A stretch of 46,924 nt of DNA from Clostridiaceae bacterium (lineage in GTDB: Bacteria > Bacillota > Clostridia > Saccharofermentanales > Fastidiosipilaceae): assembly GCA_012520525.1 (NCBI GenBank), contig JAAYOA010000143.1, positions 1 through 46,924 on the forward strand. The letters run 5' to 3'. Positions 37,396 to 46,924 of the stretch are shown here, in pieces. The notes beneath the pieces were generated by a model that searched no databases, had not been told where the DNA came from, and saw only the letters and a list, made by a program, of their open reading frames with translations. Position 1 is the first letter of the stretch; each line of letters begins with the position of its first letter. The position numbers and the translations under genes were made by a program.

Positions 37396-40300
37396 TTAAT
37401 ATATAGGATTTTTAATCTGTTCTGCTTCCAAGATATTTCGATTATCTTCGATATTCGGCACAGGCGTAATATCACGATAGTTCACGATTCCAGTACCAGC
37501 AGGAATTAACTTGCCGATAATGACGTTCTCCTTCAGACCAAGAAGAGGATCATTCTTTTTCTTAACAGCTGCATCAGTCAGAACCCTTGTGGTCTCCTGG
37601 AAAGAGGCTGAAGAAAGGAAGGAATCCGTTGCCAAGGACGCCTTTGTAATACCAAGAAGGATGCGTTTACCAGTCGCAGGATTGAGACCTGCTTCTTCTG
37701 CCAACTTATTAACTTCTAAGAACTCATAAAGGTTGACCATGCCGCCAATCATCAGATCGGTGTCGCCCGGATCATCGATGCGGATCTTACGCAGCATCTG
37801 TCTGGTGATGATTTCTACGTGCTTGTCGTTGATCTCAACACCGTTGTTCTTATATACCTTGATAACCTCAGAAATAATATATTTCTGAACACCTTCTACG
37901 CCCTTAACTTTCATGATGTCATGGGGATTGACCGAACCATCGGTCAACAAGTCACCGGCTTCCACATAGTCTCCCGTTTCAACGAGCAACGGCGCGCTGT
38001 AGGGAATGTTGTAGTTGTGACTTTCCTTGGTCTCTTCGTCGGTAATCTTGACGATACGCTTCTGCTTGGCATCCTCTTCTAAAGAAACGACGCCGCTGGT
38101 CTGAGCCATGATTGCCTGACCTTTGGGTTTACGCGCTTCAAACAACTCTTCTACACGGGGGAGACCCTGAGTAATGTCTTCATTTGAAGCGATACCTCCT
38201 GTATGGAAAGTACGCATCGTCAACTGAGTTCCCGGTTCGCCGATGGACTGAGCAGCCATAACACCGACGGCTTCTCCTTTTACTGTAGGTTGTCCCGTAG
38301 CTAGGTTCAAGCCGTAACAACGAGAACAAAGACCGTGTTTGGCTTGACACGTGAGAACCGAGCGAATCGGCACTTTTTTAATGCCCGCATTTTCAATTAT
38401 TCTAGCGAGACGATCAGTAATCAAGTGGTTTCCTTTAACAATAATTTCGTTTGTCTCGGGATGTACCACGTCCAAAGCAGCATAACGACCGACAATGCGA
38501 TCATGCAATGTCTTTAAAACACGTCTGCTAGCCGCAGATCCGGTCATCAAAGCAGATACTTCTACATATTGATCGGTGCCACAGTCTTCGTTGTGGATAA
38601 TGACATCCTGGGCAACGTCGACTAGACGGCGAGTCAAATAACCTGAGTCAGCGGTTTTTAAAGCCGTATCAGACAGCGCCTTACGTGCACCATGGGAAGA
38701 AATAAAGAATTCCAATACGTTCATACCTTCCCTCAAGTTAGACTTAATAGGAATTTCAATAGTCTGACCAGATGTGTCAGCCATATTTCCGCGCATACCT
38801 GCTAACTGTTTGATCTGAGACATCGAGCCACGGGCACCGGAGTCCGACATCATGAAAATTGGATTGTCTTCCGGCAAACTTTCCTTCAACGCCTCTGTGA
38901 TATCGTCTGTCGTCTGACGCCAAACTTTGATGGTCGCAGCTTTGCGGCCACTTTCATTCATTAGACCACGCTGATATTGGCTGTAAATTTTATCGACGGC
39001 AGTTTCGGCCTGCTGGATATAGCTCTTCTTGACATTTGGCACGATCATGTCGAAAACGCCGATCGAGATACCACTTCGGGTTGAAGTATGGTAACCGATA
39101 TCCTTGATGTCGTCCAAAATTCGAGCTGTCAGTGAAATGCCGTTTACTTCGATACACTTCTCAATAATGCTACCCAATTTTTTCTTGTCAACGAGGAAAT
39201 CTACTTCCAGCAACAGCTCGTTACCCGGCACATCCCGATCCACAAAACCGAGATTCTGGGGCAAGATTTCATTAAACAAGAAGCGACCATATGTCGATTC
39301 CACGATCTGGCTTATTTTCTTACCATTCCGAACCGCGCTCAAACGAACTTTAATCAGGGTGTGATAATTGATCTCGCCGTAATCATGTGCCATATAGGCC
39401 TCGGCAAGGGAGGAAAATACCCGAATAGGTTCCTCGCTTTCGACAGCATTCTGGGTCAGATAATATATACCCAAAACCATGTCCTGAGTCGGCACTGTGA
39501 CCGGTTTACCGTCTTGGGGTTTTAATAAATTGTTTGCCGACAACATTAAAAAGCGCGCTTCGGCCTGAGCTTCGGCAGACAGAGGTACGTGAACCGCCAT
39601 CTGGTCGCCGTCAAAGTCAGCATTATAAGCGGTACAAACCAGTGGATGCAATTTAATTGCGTGACCTTCTACCAAAACAGGTTCAAAGGCCTGGATGCCA
39701 AGGCGGTGCAAAGTTGGCGCACGATTTAAAAGAACTGGATGATCTTTAATAACTTCCTCAAGGATATCCCACACTTCGTCGGTGGCTCTTTCGACCAAAC
39801 GCTTCGCCGATTTGATATTTGTCGCATGACCGTCTTGAACCAAGCGCTTCATAACGAATGGTTTAAACAGTTCAACGGCCATCTCTTTGGGCAAGCCACA
39901 CTGATGGATTTTCAATTCCGGTCCAACGACAATAACGGAACGTCCAGAATAGTCAACGCGCTTACCGAGCAGGTTCTGACGGAAACGACCTTGCTTTCCT
40001 TTTAGATAGTCGGACATTGACTTGAGAGGTCGGTTGCCCGCACCTGTGACTGGGCGTCCCCGGCGACCGTTGTCTATTAAAGCGTCCACCGATTCTTGAA
40101 GCATACGCTTTTCGTTACGGATAATAATATCCGGCGCACCTAGGTCTAGAAGTTTATTTAACCGGTTGTTGCGGTTAATGACCCGGCGATATAGATCATT
40201 GAGGTCAGACGTGGCAAAGCGACCGCCATCTAGTTGCACCATCGGACGCAAATCCGGTGGCAGTACAGGTAGCACATCCAGAATCATCCAACCTGGTTCC

Positions 40301-40965
40301 TGACCTGACTTGCGGAATGCTTCAACCACTTCAAGTCGTTTGATCAAGCGGACCTTTTTCTGTCCTGTTGCGTCATTTAATTCTTCTTTCAATTCATCTG
40401 ACATCTTTTCTACATCGATGTCATTCAGCAACACTTTGATTGCTTCTGCACCCATGAGCGCACGGAAACTGTTGCGACCAAACTCCCGCTCTGCCTGACG
40501 GTATTCATATTCAGTCAACAGTTGTTTATACGTTAAGTTTGTTTCGCCACTATCTAAAACAATATAGTTTGCAAAATAAAGTACTTTTTCCAAATTGCGC
40601 GGGGACATATCTAAAATCAACCCCATGCGACTTGGGATGCCACGGAAATACCAGATGTGTGACACCGGAGCGGCCAGTTTGATGTGACCCATGCGCTCGC
40701 GGCGCACTTTTGAACGAGTAATCTCTACACCGCAGCGATCACAGACAATACCTTTATAACGAATTTTCTTATATTTTCCACAGTGGCACTCCCAGTCCTT
40801 GGTAGGACCAAAAATACGCTCACAAAACAGACCGTCTCGCTCAGGTTTCTGAGTCCGATAGTTAATCGTTTCAGGTTTTTTAACCTCGCCGTGGGACCAG
40901 CTTAAAATTTGTTCCGGCGATGCCAAGCCGATCTGAATTTCTTTAATATTATTCATTTCAGACAT
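37396..40965 (-). CDS. rpoC: DNA-directed RNA polymerase subunit beta'
   Basis: 1189 aa; [12 protein letters not shown] catalytic motif, [20 protein letters not shown] zinc site. Confidence 0.99.
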   Translation of the reverse strand: MSEMNNIKEIQIGLASPEQILSWSHGEVKKPETINYRTQKPERDGLFCERIFGPTKDWECHCGKYKKIRYKGIVCDRCGVEITRSKVRRERMGHIKLAAPVSHIWYFRGIPSRMGLILDMSPRNLEKVLYFANYIVLDSGETNLTYKQLLTEYEYRQAEREFGRNSFRALMGAEAIKVLLNDIDVEKMSDELKEELNDATGQKKVRLIKRLEVVEAFRKSGQEPGWMILDVLPVLPPDLRPMVQLDGGRFATSDLNDLYRRVINRNNRLNKLLDLGAPDIIIRNEKRMLQESVDALIDNGRRGRPVTGAGNRPLKSMSDYLKGKQGRFRQNLLGKRVDYSGRSVIVVGPELKIHQCGLPKEMAVELFKPFVMKRLVQDGHATNIKSAKRLVERATDEVWDILEEVIKDHPVLLNRAPTLHRLGIQAFEPVLVEGHAIKLHPLVCTAYNADFDGDQMAVHVPLSAEAQAEARFLMLSANNLLKPQDGKPVTVPTQDMVLGIYYLTQNAVESEEPIRVFSSLAEAYMAHDYGEINYHTLIKVRLSAVRNGKKISQIVESTYGRFLFNEILPQNLGFVDRDVPGNELLLEVDFLVDKKKLGSIIEKCIEVNGISLTARILDDIKDIGYHTSTRSGISIGVFDMIVPNVKKSYIQQAETAVDKIYSQYQRGLMNESGRKAATIKVWRQTTDDITEALKESLPEDNPIFMMSDSGARGSMSQIKQLAGMRGNMADTSGQTIEIPIKSNLREGMNVLEFFISSHGARKALSDTALKTADSGYLTRRLVDVAQDVIIHNEDCGTDQYVEVSALMTGSAASRRVLKTLHDRIVGRYAALDVVHPETNEIIVKGNHLITDRLARIIENAGIKKVPIRSVLTCQAKHGLCSRCYGLNLATGQPTVKGEAVGVMAAQSIGEPGTQLTMRTFHTGGIASNEDITQGLPRVEELFEARKPKGQAIMAQTSGVVSLEEDAKQKRIVKITDEETKESHNYNIPYSAPLLVETGDYVEAGDLLTDGSVNPHDIMKVKGVEGVQKYIISEVIKVYKNNGVEINDKHVEIITRQMLRKIRIDDPGDTDLMIGGMVNLYEFLEVNKLAEEAGLNPATGKRILLGITKASLATDSFLSSASFQETTRVLTDAAVKKKNDPLLGLKENVIIGKLIPAGTGIVNYRDITPVPNIEDNRNILEAEQIKNPIY

Positions 40966-41020
40966 TTATTTATCGTCTCCTTCCGCATTGTGTTTATTCT
41001 TTTCGTACGACAATGCGTCA

Positions 41021-44000
41021 TTAAAAACCATCATCCGCGTCGTCTTCGTCACTTTGGATGCCACCTGTTTCATCAAGTTTACCCAAACTGAATCCTTTGG
41101 CTTTTAGCTGCCCAATCGAAACTTCATCGGTATCATCTAATTCACCCATCGAAGCACGATCATATTCAGGCATATCATTGTCTTCATCGGAAGACTCTTT
41201 GATCTCCATAAGAGAACCGTCGTTGGTATGAATTTGTACATCGAGACAAAGTCCTTGCATCTCTTTAATAAGTACTTTAAAGGATTCCGGAACGCCAGTC
41301 TCAGGAATATTTTCTCCCTTAACAATGGCCTCATACGTCTTGGTTCGTCCTGTGATGTCATCGGACTTGACGGTCAGGATCTCTCTCAATGTGTAGGAAG
41401 CACCGTAGGCCTGTAATGCCCAAACTTCCATCTCACCGAAACGCTGACCACCAAACTGCGCTTTACCGCCGAGGGGCTGCTGAGTAACCAGAGAGTAAGG
41501 ACCAATGGAACGTGCGTGTATTTTATCATCGACCAAGTGATGTAGTTTCAGATAATACATCATGCCAATTGTTACTTTGTTTTCAAATGGTTCACCGGTG
41601 CGACCATCATAGAGAATGGACTTGCCGTCCTCATCCAAACCGGCTTCGCGGAAGGCGTCACGCACATCGTCTTCGGTGGCACCGTCAAAGACCGGCGTAG
41701 CTACTTTCCAACCAAGGGCTTTTGCAGCCCGTCCAAGATGGACTTCTAACAGCTGACCGATATTCATACGGGAGGGAACGCCGAGGGGATTCAATACGAT
41801 GTCTAGTGGTGTACCGTCGGGCAGGAAAGGCATATCCTCTTCCGGCAGAATGCGGGAGATAACACCCTTGTTTCCGTGACGACCGGCCATTTTGTCACCC
41901 ACAGAAATTTTACGCTTCTGGGCAATATAGACACGTACCAGACGGATCACGCCGTGCTTAAGATCATCGTCATTGTCCCGGTTAAATTCTTTTATATCGA
42001 CAACAATACCGTATTCACCGTGAGGAACACGCACCGAGGTGTCGCGCACTTCTCTAACTTTCTCACCGAAGATTGCTCGATAAAGGCGTTCTTCCGGTGT
42101 CATTTCTGTTTCACCTTTAGGTGTTACTTTACCGACCAGAATATCACCGGCACCAACTTCAGCTCCTATGCGAATAATACCTCTGTCGTCCAAATTTTTG
42201 AGGGCATCATCGCCGACGTTAGGAATTTCCCGGGTAATTTCTTCCGGACCTAACTTCGTGTCCCTGGCCTCACATTCATATTCAATAATATGAATTGATG
42301 TATATACATCTTCGCGGACCAATCTTTCGTTAATGAGAACGGCGTCTTCGTAGTTATAACCTTCCCATGTAAGGAATCCAATTAAAGCATTCTTGCCCAA
42401 AGCAAGTTCACCGTTGTCGGTGGACGGTCCATCGGCAATAATATCGCCTTCTTTGACCTCATCGCCGACACGCACTATGGGTCGTTGATTGATGCATGTA
42501 CTCTGGTTGGAGCGCTGGTATTTTGTCAATTCATAGATATCTTCACTCGTTGCACCGGTTGACACGACAATGCGGTCTGCGGCAACGAATTTAACAACTC
42601 CATCTCGTTTACATACGGAACAGACGCCGGAATCCTTGGCAGCCCGGTATTCCATACCGGTTCCAACGATCGGTGACTCAGTGCGAATAAGGGGGACAGC
42701 TTGACGCTGCATATTAGATCCCATAAGAGCACGGTTGGCGTCATCATTGCCTAGGAAAGGAATCAGCGATGTCGCTACAGAAACTGGCTGTTTGGGTGAA
42801 ACGTCCATGAGATCGACTCGGTTAGCTTCAACTTCCATAAAGCGATCCAACCACCGCACGGTAACTTTCTTAGCCAAGAAACGATTGTCATCGTCCAAAG
42901 GCTCATTGGCCTGGGCAATGTAATAATAGTCTTCTTCGTCCGCCGTCAGATAATGGACTTCGTCGGTCACTCTATTATTAATTTTGTCATAGACGCGATA
43001 AGGTGTCTCGATAAAACCATATTCATTTATCTTCGCGTAAGTCGCCAGAGAGTTAATCAAACCGATATTCGGTCCTTCTGGTGTCTCGATGGGACACATA
43101 CGACCATAGTGGGACGTATGAACGTCGCGCACTTCAAAGTTCGCCCTGTCTCTACTTAGACCACCTGGACCAAGGGCAGACAAACGTCGTTTATGGGTAA
43201 GCTCAGCCAGGGGATTCGGCTGATCCATAAATTGAGACAACTGAGAAGAACCAAAGAACTCCTTTATCGCCGCAATGACCGGACGAGAATTAATCAACAT
43301 CTGGGGCGTAGCTGTAGAAACTTTTGGTATTGAACCCATGCGCTCACGTACAGAACGCTCCATCCTGGAAAAACCAATGCGAACTTGATTCTGCAACAAC
43401 TCACCGACGGAACGCACACGGCGATTCCCTAAATGATCGATGTCATCAGTCTCACCAACATTATTAAACAATCCAAGCAAGTAGCTGACCGAAGCAACGA
43501 TGTCCTCGACAGTTAAATGACGCGGACATAGTTCATTCTTGCGACGCTTAAGCTGTTCATTCAGGAGGTCTGCCAATTTGTCAGATTCCTCATTTTCTCT
43601 AGCTGCATCTACCTCCGCGATAATTTCCTGAAGTATCGGTGTGCGTACCATCTCCTTGATGCCTGCAGCAGCAAGATCTAGACCATTCAGATCTTCTGCA
43701 GAATAAATGGTAGCCAGATATTCATCAGCGCGCACTCGAGCATTGCCGACCACACGTACTGTTTCATCGGTTTGTATCAAGTGGTCACCAGTCGAAATAA
43801 TAGGATTAATATCTACGCTGTTGACACCATGCATCTGGATGCGGTGAGCCGTTTCAGCGTCTATAATATTACCTTTCTCTATCAAAAGTTCACCATCGTC
43901 GCTGACCACATTGGCAGCAGCTTTGTGACCAATAATACGGGTTGCGATGGAAAACTTTTTATTTATCTTATATATGCCCACGTGAGCCAAATCATAGCGG

Positions 44001-44794
44001 CGTGCATCGAATAGCATATTGTTCAGGAGAGTCTCAGCTCCTTCGACAGAAACGGGTTCACCAGGTCTCAATTTACGATAGAGTTCTTGTAGACCTTCTT
44101 CTCTATTAACCGCCGTGTCTTTCTCCAATGTGGCAAGAAGTCGAGGATCATTGCCAAATACATCTAAAATTTCCTGGTTAGTACCAAATCCCAAAGAACG
44201 TAAAAACACAGACAGTGGGAATTTGCGTGCTCGGTCGACGCGGATAGAAACGATGTCATTGGCATCGGTCTCATACTCAATCCAAGCACCACGATTAGGA
44301 ATTAGTTGAGATGTGTAGATCGGTTTATCGGTTTTAGGATCCGTTGTCTCAGTATAATATCCCCCAGGCGAACGAACCAACTGGGAAATAATTACACGCT
44401 CCGCACCGTTAATAATAAATGTACCTGTCTCAGTCATAATCGGAAATTCACCGATATATATTTGCTGTTCTACGACATCCTCTTCGCCTTTTTCTAAACG
44501 CACTTTTATGCGCAGGGGGGCGGCATAGTTGACGTCACGTTCGCGACACTCAGCAATCGGGTAGGTAGGGTGATCCAAATCAAACTCATGACCAACAAAA
44601 TACAGTTTTAGTTCTCCTGAAAAATCAGTAATCGGAGAAATATCTTCCAAAACTTCCATCAAGCCAGTTTCAAAAAACCAAGCATAAGATTTCTTTTGGA
44701 CATCAATCAAATTTGGCATGTCGATCACTTCTGTCAGACTGGAGTACGACATGCGTTCACTTTTTCCCAGTTTTACGGGATGGGGATACGCCAT
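41021..44794 (-). CDS. rpoB: DNA-directed RNA polymerase subunit beta
   Basis: 1257 aa; [48 protein letters not shown]. Confidence 0.99.
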   Translation of the reverse strand: MAYPHPVKLGKSERMSYSSLTEVIDMPNLIDVQKKSYAWFFETGLMEVLEDISPITDFSGELKLYFVGHEFDLDHPTYPIAECRERDVNYAAPLRIKVRLEKGEEDVVEQQIYIGEFPIMTETGTFIINGAERVIISQLVRSPGGYYTETTDPKTDKPIYTSQLIPNRGAWIEYETDANDIVSIRVDRARKFPLSVFLRSLGFGTNQEILDVFGNDPRLLATLEKDTAVNREEGLQELYRKLRPGEPVSVEGAETLLNNMLFDARRYDLAHVGIYKINKKFSIATRIIGHKAAANVVSDDGELLIEKGNIIDAETAHRIQMHGVNSVDINPIISTGDHLIQTDETVRVVGNARVRADEYLATIYSAEDLNGLDLAAAGIKEMVRTPILQEIIAEVDAARENEESDKLADLLNEQLKRRKNELCPRHLTVEDIVASVSYLLGLFNNVGETDDIDHLGNRRVRSVGELLQNQVRIGFSRMERSVRERMGSIPKVSTATPQMLINSRPVIAAIKEFFGSSQLSQFMDQPNPLAELTHKRRLSALGPGGLSRDRANFEVRDVHTSHYGRMCPIETPEGPNIGLINSLATYAKINEYGFIETPYRVYDKINNRVTDEVHYLTADEEDYYYIAQANEPLDDDNRFLAKKVTVRWLDRFMEVEANRVDLMDVSPKQPVSVATSLIPFLGNDDANRALMGSNMQRQAVPLIRTESPIVGTGMEYRAAKDSGVCSVCKRDGVVKFVAADRIVVSTGATSEDIYELTKYQRSNQSTCINQRPIVRVGDEVKEGDIIADGPSTDNGELALGKNALIGFLTWEGYNYEDAVLINERLVREDVYTSIHIIEYECEARDTKLGPEEITREIPNVGDDALKNLDDRGIIRIGAEVGAGDILVGKVTPKGETEMTPEERLYRAIFGEKVREVRDTSVRVPHGEYGIVVDIKEFNRDNDDDLKHGVIRLVRVYIAQKRKISVGDKMAGRHGNKGVISRILPEEDMPFLPDGTPLDIVLNPLGVPSRMNIGQLLEVHLGRAAKALGWKVATPVFDGATEDDVRDAFREAGLDEDGKSILYDGRTGEPFENKVTIGMMYYLKLHHLVDDKIHARSIGPYSLVTQQPLGGKAQFGGQRFGEMEVWALQAYGASYTLREILTVKSDDITGRTKTYEAIVKGENIPETGVPESFKVLIKEMQGLCLDVQIHTNDGSLMEIKESSDEDNDMPEYDRASMGELDDTDEVSIGQLKAKGFSLGKLDETGGIQSDEDDADDGF

Positions 44795-45034
44795 TTAAAC
44801 ACCTCATTAAATCTATATATTACTTATCAAAAATAATCTATTAGAAAATATGTCCCAAAAGAGACTTTTCGAATTTACCAACGCCTTTGAATTCTATCAC
44901 TAATACTTCATCACTTCCACGCACAATCCCATTTTTTTTGATTTGTCAAGTTTAATTCGTGAAGTCGCCGAAAAAATGAGTTATTTATTGAAAATTTCGT
45001 TAAATTGTATGATTATTTTTTAAAATTAAACAAA

Positions 45035-45074
45035 AAATAAGGGGATAGAACTTATTTTTTTAGTCATATCCCCT
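45035..45074 (-). terminator. Rho-independent terminator downstream of the PPIase gene, upstream of rpoB
   Basis: Minus strand AGGGGATA - 19 nt - TATCCCCT followed by TATTTTTTG. Confidence 0.65.
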
Positions 45075-45154
45075 AATTTAATATTAATATTCGATTTGAA
45101 AATTTCTAAATTTGTGCAAATAGTACATAAAGTTAATAACTAAAATGTAAACAA

Positions 45155-46708
45155 TCAATTGTATTTGACAAATTTCATTCCAAAGTCGCTGTGATCTACA
45201 GCATATTCATCGCTTTCTTTAAAAGCTTCCATCTCTTCGGTAAATCGTTCGTTGGCGAGTTGTTCTGAAGCCCGTTGTTCCCAAACTGGTTGATCAGCAA
45301 AGGATACAAAATACATCACATGGTAGCCATAGACAGTCTCGACAATATCGGTGTCACCTGGTTTCCGATTCTCATCGAATATCCAATCATTAAATTCTTC
45401 AACCATCTGTCCATACGGAACATTTTCATAAATATTAGATTCCGCAGATGTACCGGCCGCTACCATTTCGTCACCAATGGTTTCCATATCTGATTCACCT
45501 TTGATGCGCTCTAAAGTTTCTTCGGCAAGTTGCTTCGCCTGTGCTTTTTCTTCATCTGTTGCAGTGTCCCGGTTGGCCGGTATTAAGATATGGCGCACAG
45601 TTGGCAGATGCATTTCATCTTTATTTCTGCTAATAAAGTAGAGGACGAAATAAAAGTTATTGGACTCAACTACTGCAGTGTCACCATTCTCTCTAGAAGC
45701 GTCAAACAACCAATCTGCCACTTCAGCATTGACGATGGAAGACTTCATATTCGTCTGTAGTGTCCGATCAGCATCCCCTTCATAGTCAGCTTTCTTATCT
45801 TCAGGTGCAAATTCAACTGCTGCCTCACGGAAAGATGCTTCATCGGTAATTTGTTCCAACATGGCATCCGCTTGAGCTTTCGCATCTTCCATAGCTTGAG
45901 ATTTTTCTTCATCAGTCTGTTCAGGAATGTTCCCCTCGGCATCTGGGGCCGGTTTTTCAGGGGAAATCATGAAACTGCGGTAACTCACCATATCCATGTC
46001 ATCACGATGTTGATCATAATATGTCGCAATTTCTTCATCGCTAAAATCATAACCATCTTTATGTTCAGTTTCATACTGTTGAGCTAAAAATAATCTTTGG
46101 AAAATCGGCTCGATGGTCTCTTTGCTAGCACCTTTTCCAAAATCATCTACAAATCGGTTGTGCAACTCTACTTCGCCACCGACTTGTTTTTCCATATCTG
46201 CAAAGAAGTCGTCAATTTTCTTCTGATTCTCTTCAGACAACTCTATACCTGCTTTTTCAGCTTCATTGACTTTAATGTAGGTATCTTGAATGGCCTCATC
46301 GGTCATATCCTGGAAATACTCGAGCCAAGTTTTTTCGGCATCTAAAGCTGACGGTCCAGAAAGATCCGGTTGACCTTGAGCATCTGCGGTCAAAAGACCA
46401 GCTTGGGCAAACTGATTCATCTGATTGGTAAAATAATAATTATACTCTACAACTGATACTTCACTAGAACCTACCGATAATGGTCTCGCTTTTCTTTCCA
46501 CTACACCTGTTGCGAAAATAATCCAAACTGCCACAACAATAATTAACAATACAACGATAATTGGAAAAAGAATTCGTCCCAAGCGACTACCTGTTTTAAT
46601 CGGTTTTTTTGTACCGTCAGGTCTTTTTTGACGTTCAATGCGACGATCCCTTTCCTCACGTCTCTGGGCAATCTTATCTTTAGGTGCCTCTTTATCCTTT
46701 TTATCCAT
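45155..46708 (-). CDS. Membrane-anchored PpiC/SurA-type peptidyl-prolyl isomerase
   Basis: 517 aa; charged N-terminus, single TM (ILFPIIVVLLIIVVAVWIIFA), SurA_N-like region, PpiC domain (PTVRHILIPAN...YGYHVMYF). Confidence 0.85.
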   Translation of the reverse strand: MDKKDKEAPKDKIAQRREERDRRIERQKRPDGTKKPIKTGSRLGRILFPIIVVLLIIVVAVWIIFATGVVERKARPLSVGSSEVSVVEYNYYFTNQMNQFAQAGLLTADAQGQPDLSGPSALDAEKTWLEYFQDMTDEAIQDTYIKVNEAEKAGIELSEENQKKIDDFFADMEKQVGGEVELHNRFVDDFGKGASKETIEPIFQRLFLAQQYETEHKDGYDFSDEEIATYYDQHRDDMDMVSYRSFMISPEKPAPDAEGNIPEQTDEEKSQAMEDAKAQADAMLEQITDEASFREAAVEFAPEDKKADYEGDADRTLQTNMKSSIVNAEVADWLFDASRENGDTAVVESNNFYFVLYFISRNKDEMHLPTVRHILIPANRDTATDEEKAQAKQLAEETLERIKGESDMETIGDEMVAAGTSAESNIYENVPYGQMVEEFNDWIFDENRKPGDTDIVETVYGYHVMYFVSFADQPVWEQRASEQLANERFTEEMEAFKESDEYAVDHSDFGMKFVKYN

Positions 46709-46924
46709 ATTTATATTTTCTCCTATCGTTTAAGAAAAGTCAGATTAACAGACTAGTTCCTCAAATTATCTATCCATTATACACAAGCAAATTTCTAGGA
46801 CAAAATAAATTTATCCTACTCTAATTATCTTTTCATGAGTTTTATAAATTAATTTTATAATTAAATATTTATATGAAAATTCTTGTCAAAATACGTCCTA
46901 TATCCATCATGTAGCACTTTTATA

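Noticed and set aside
1-46924. CRISPR arrays, tRNA/rRNA genes, transposases, prophage, toxin-antitoxin or retron-like loci
   Set aside because: Looked for regular spacer repeats, tRNA cloverleaf signatures and mobile-element proteins in the ORF list; none seen.

Overview
This 46.9 kb window looks chromosomal and anaerobic-Bacillota (Clostridia)-like. That assignment comes from gene content and protein style only. I saw no phage, IS, CRISPR, rRNA or tRNA features. From left to right it contains: a partial pdxS with a divergent PdxR/MocR regulator; an AEC transporter; a DUF1624 membrane protein; a MATE transporter; an MBL-fold hydrolase; a carbohydrate ABC locus with a frameshifted LacI regulator, a PfkB kinase and a four-carbon acid sugar kinase-type (DUF1537) protein; pyrophosphatase; a hexapeptide acetyltransferase; fumC; a polar amino-acid ABC transporter; a YbhN/LPG-flippase-like protein; a large minus-strand 4-hydroxybutyrate fermentation operon (4hbD, abfD, small Cys protein, abfT, crt, hbd, bcd, etfB, etfA) followed by thl and a second bcd; an exonuclease; rpoC-rpoB; and a membrane-anchored PpiC-type peptidyl-prolyl isomerase. 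The strongest leads are in the 4-hydroxybutyrate locus. They are an uncharacterised 99-aa CxxC/CxxxC protein between abfD and abfT, a one-residue contraction between two [4Fe-4S] ligands of AbfD, and a ~670-nt upstream non-coding region with repeated AGGTTGAT/ATGATCAACCT motifs. Two apparent single-base frameshifts (LacI and the operon acyl-CoA dehydrogenase C-terminus) need read-level checking.
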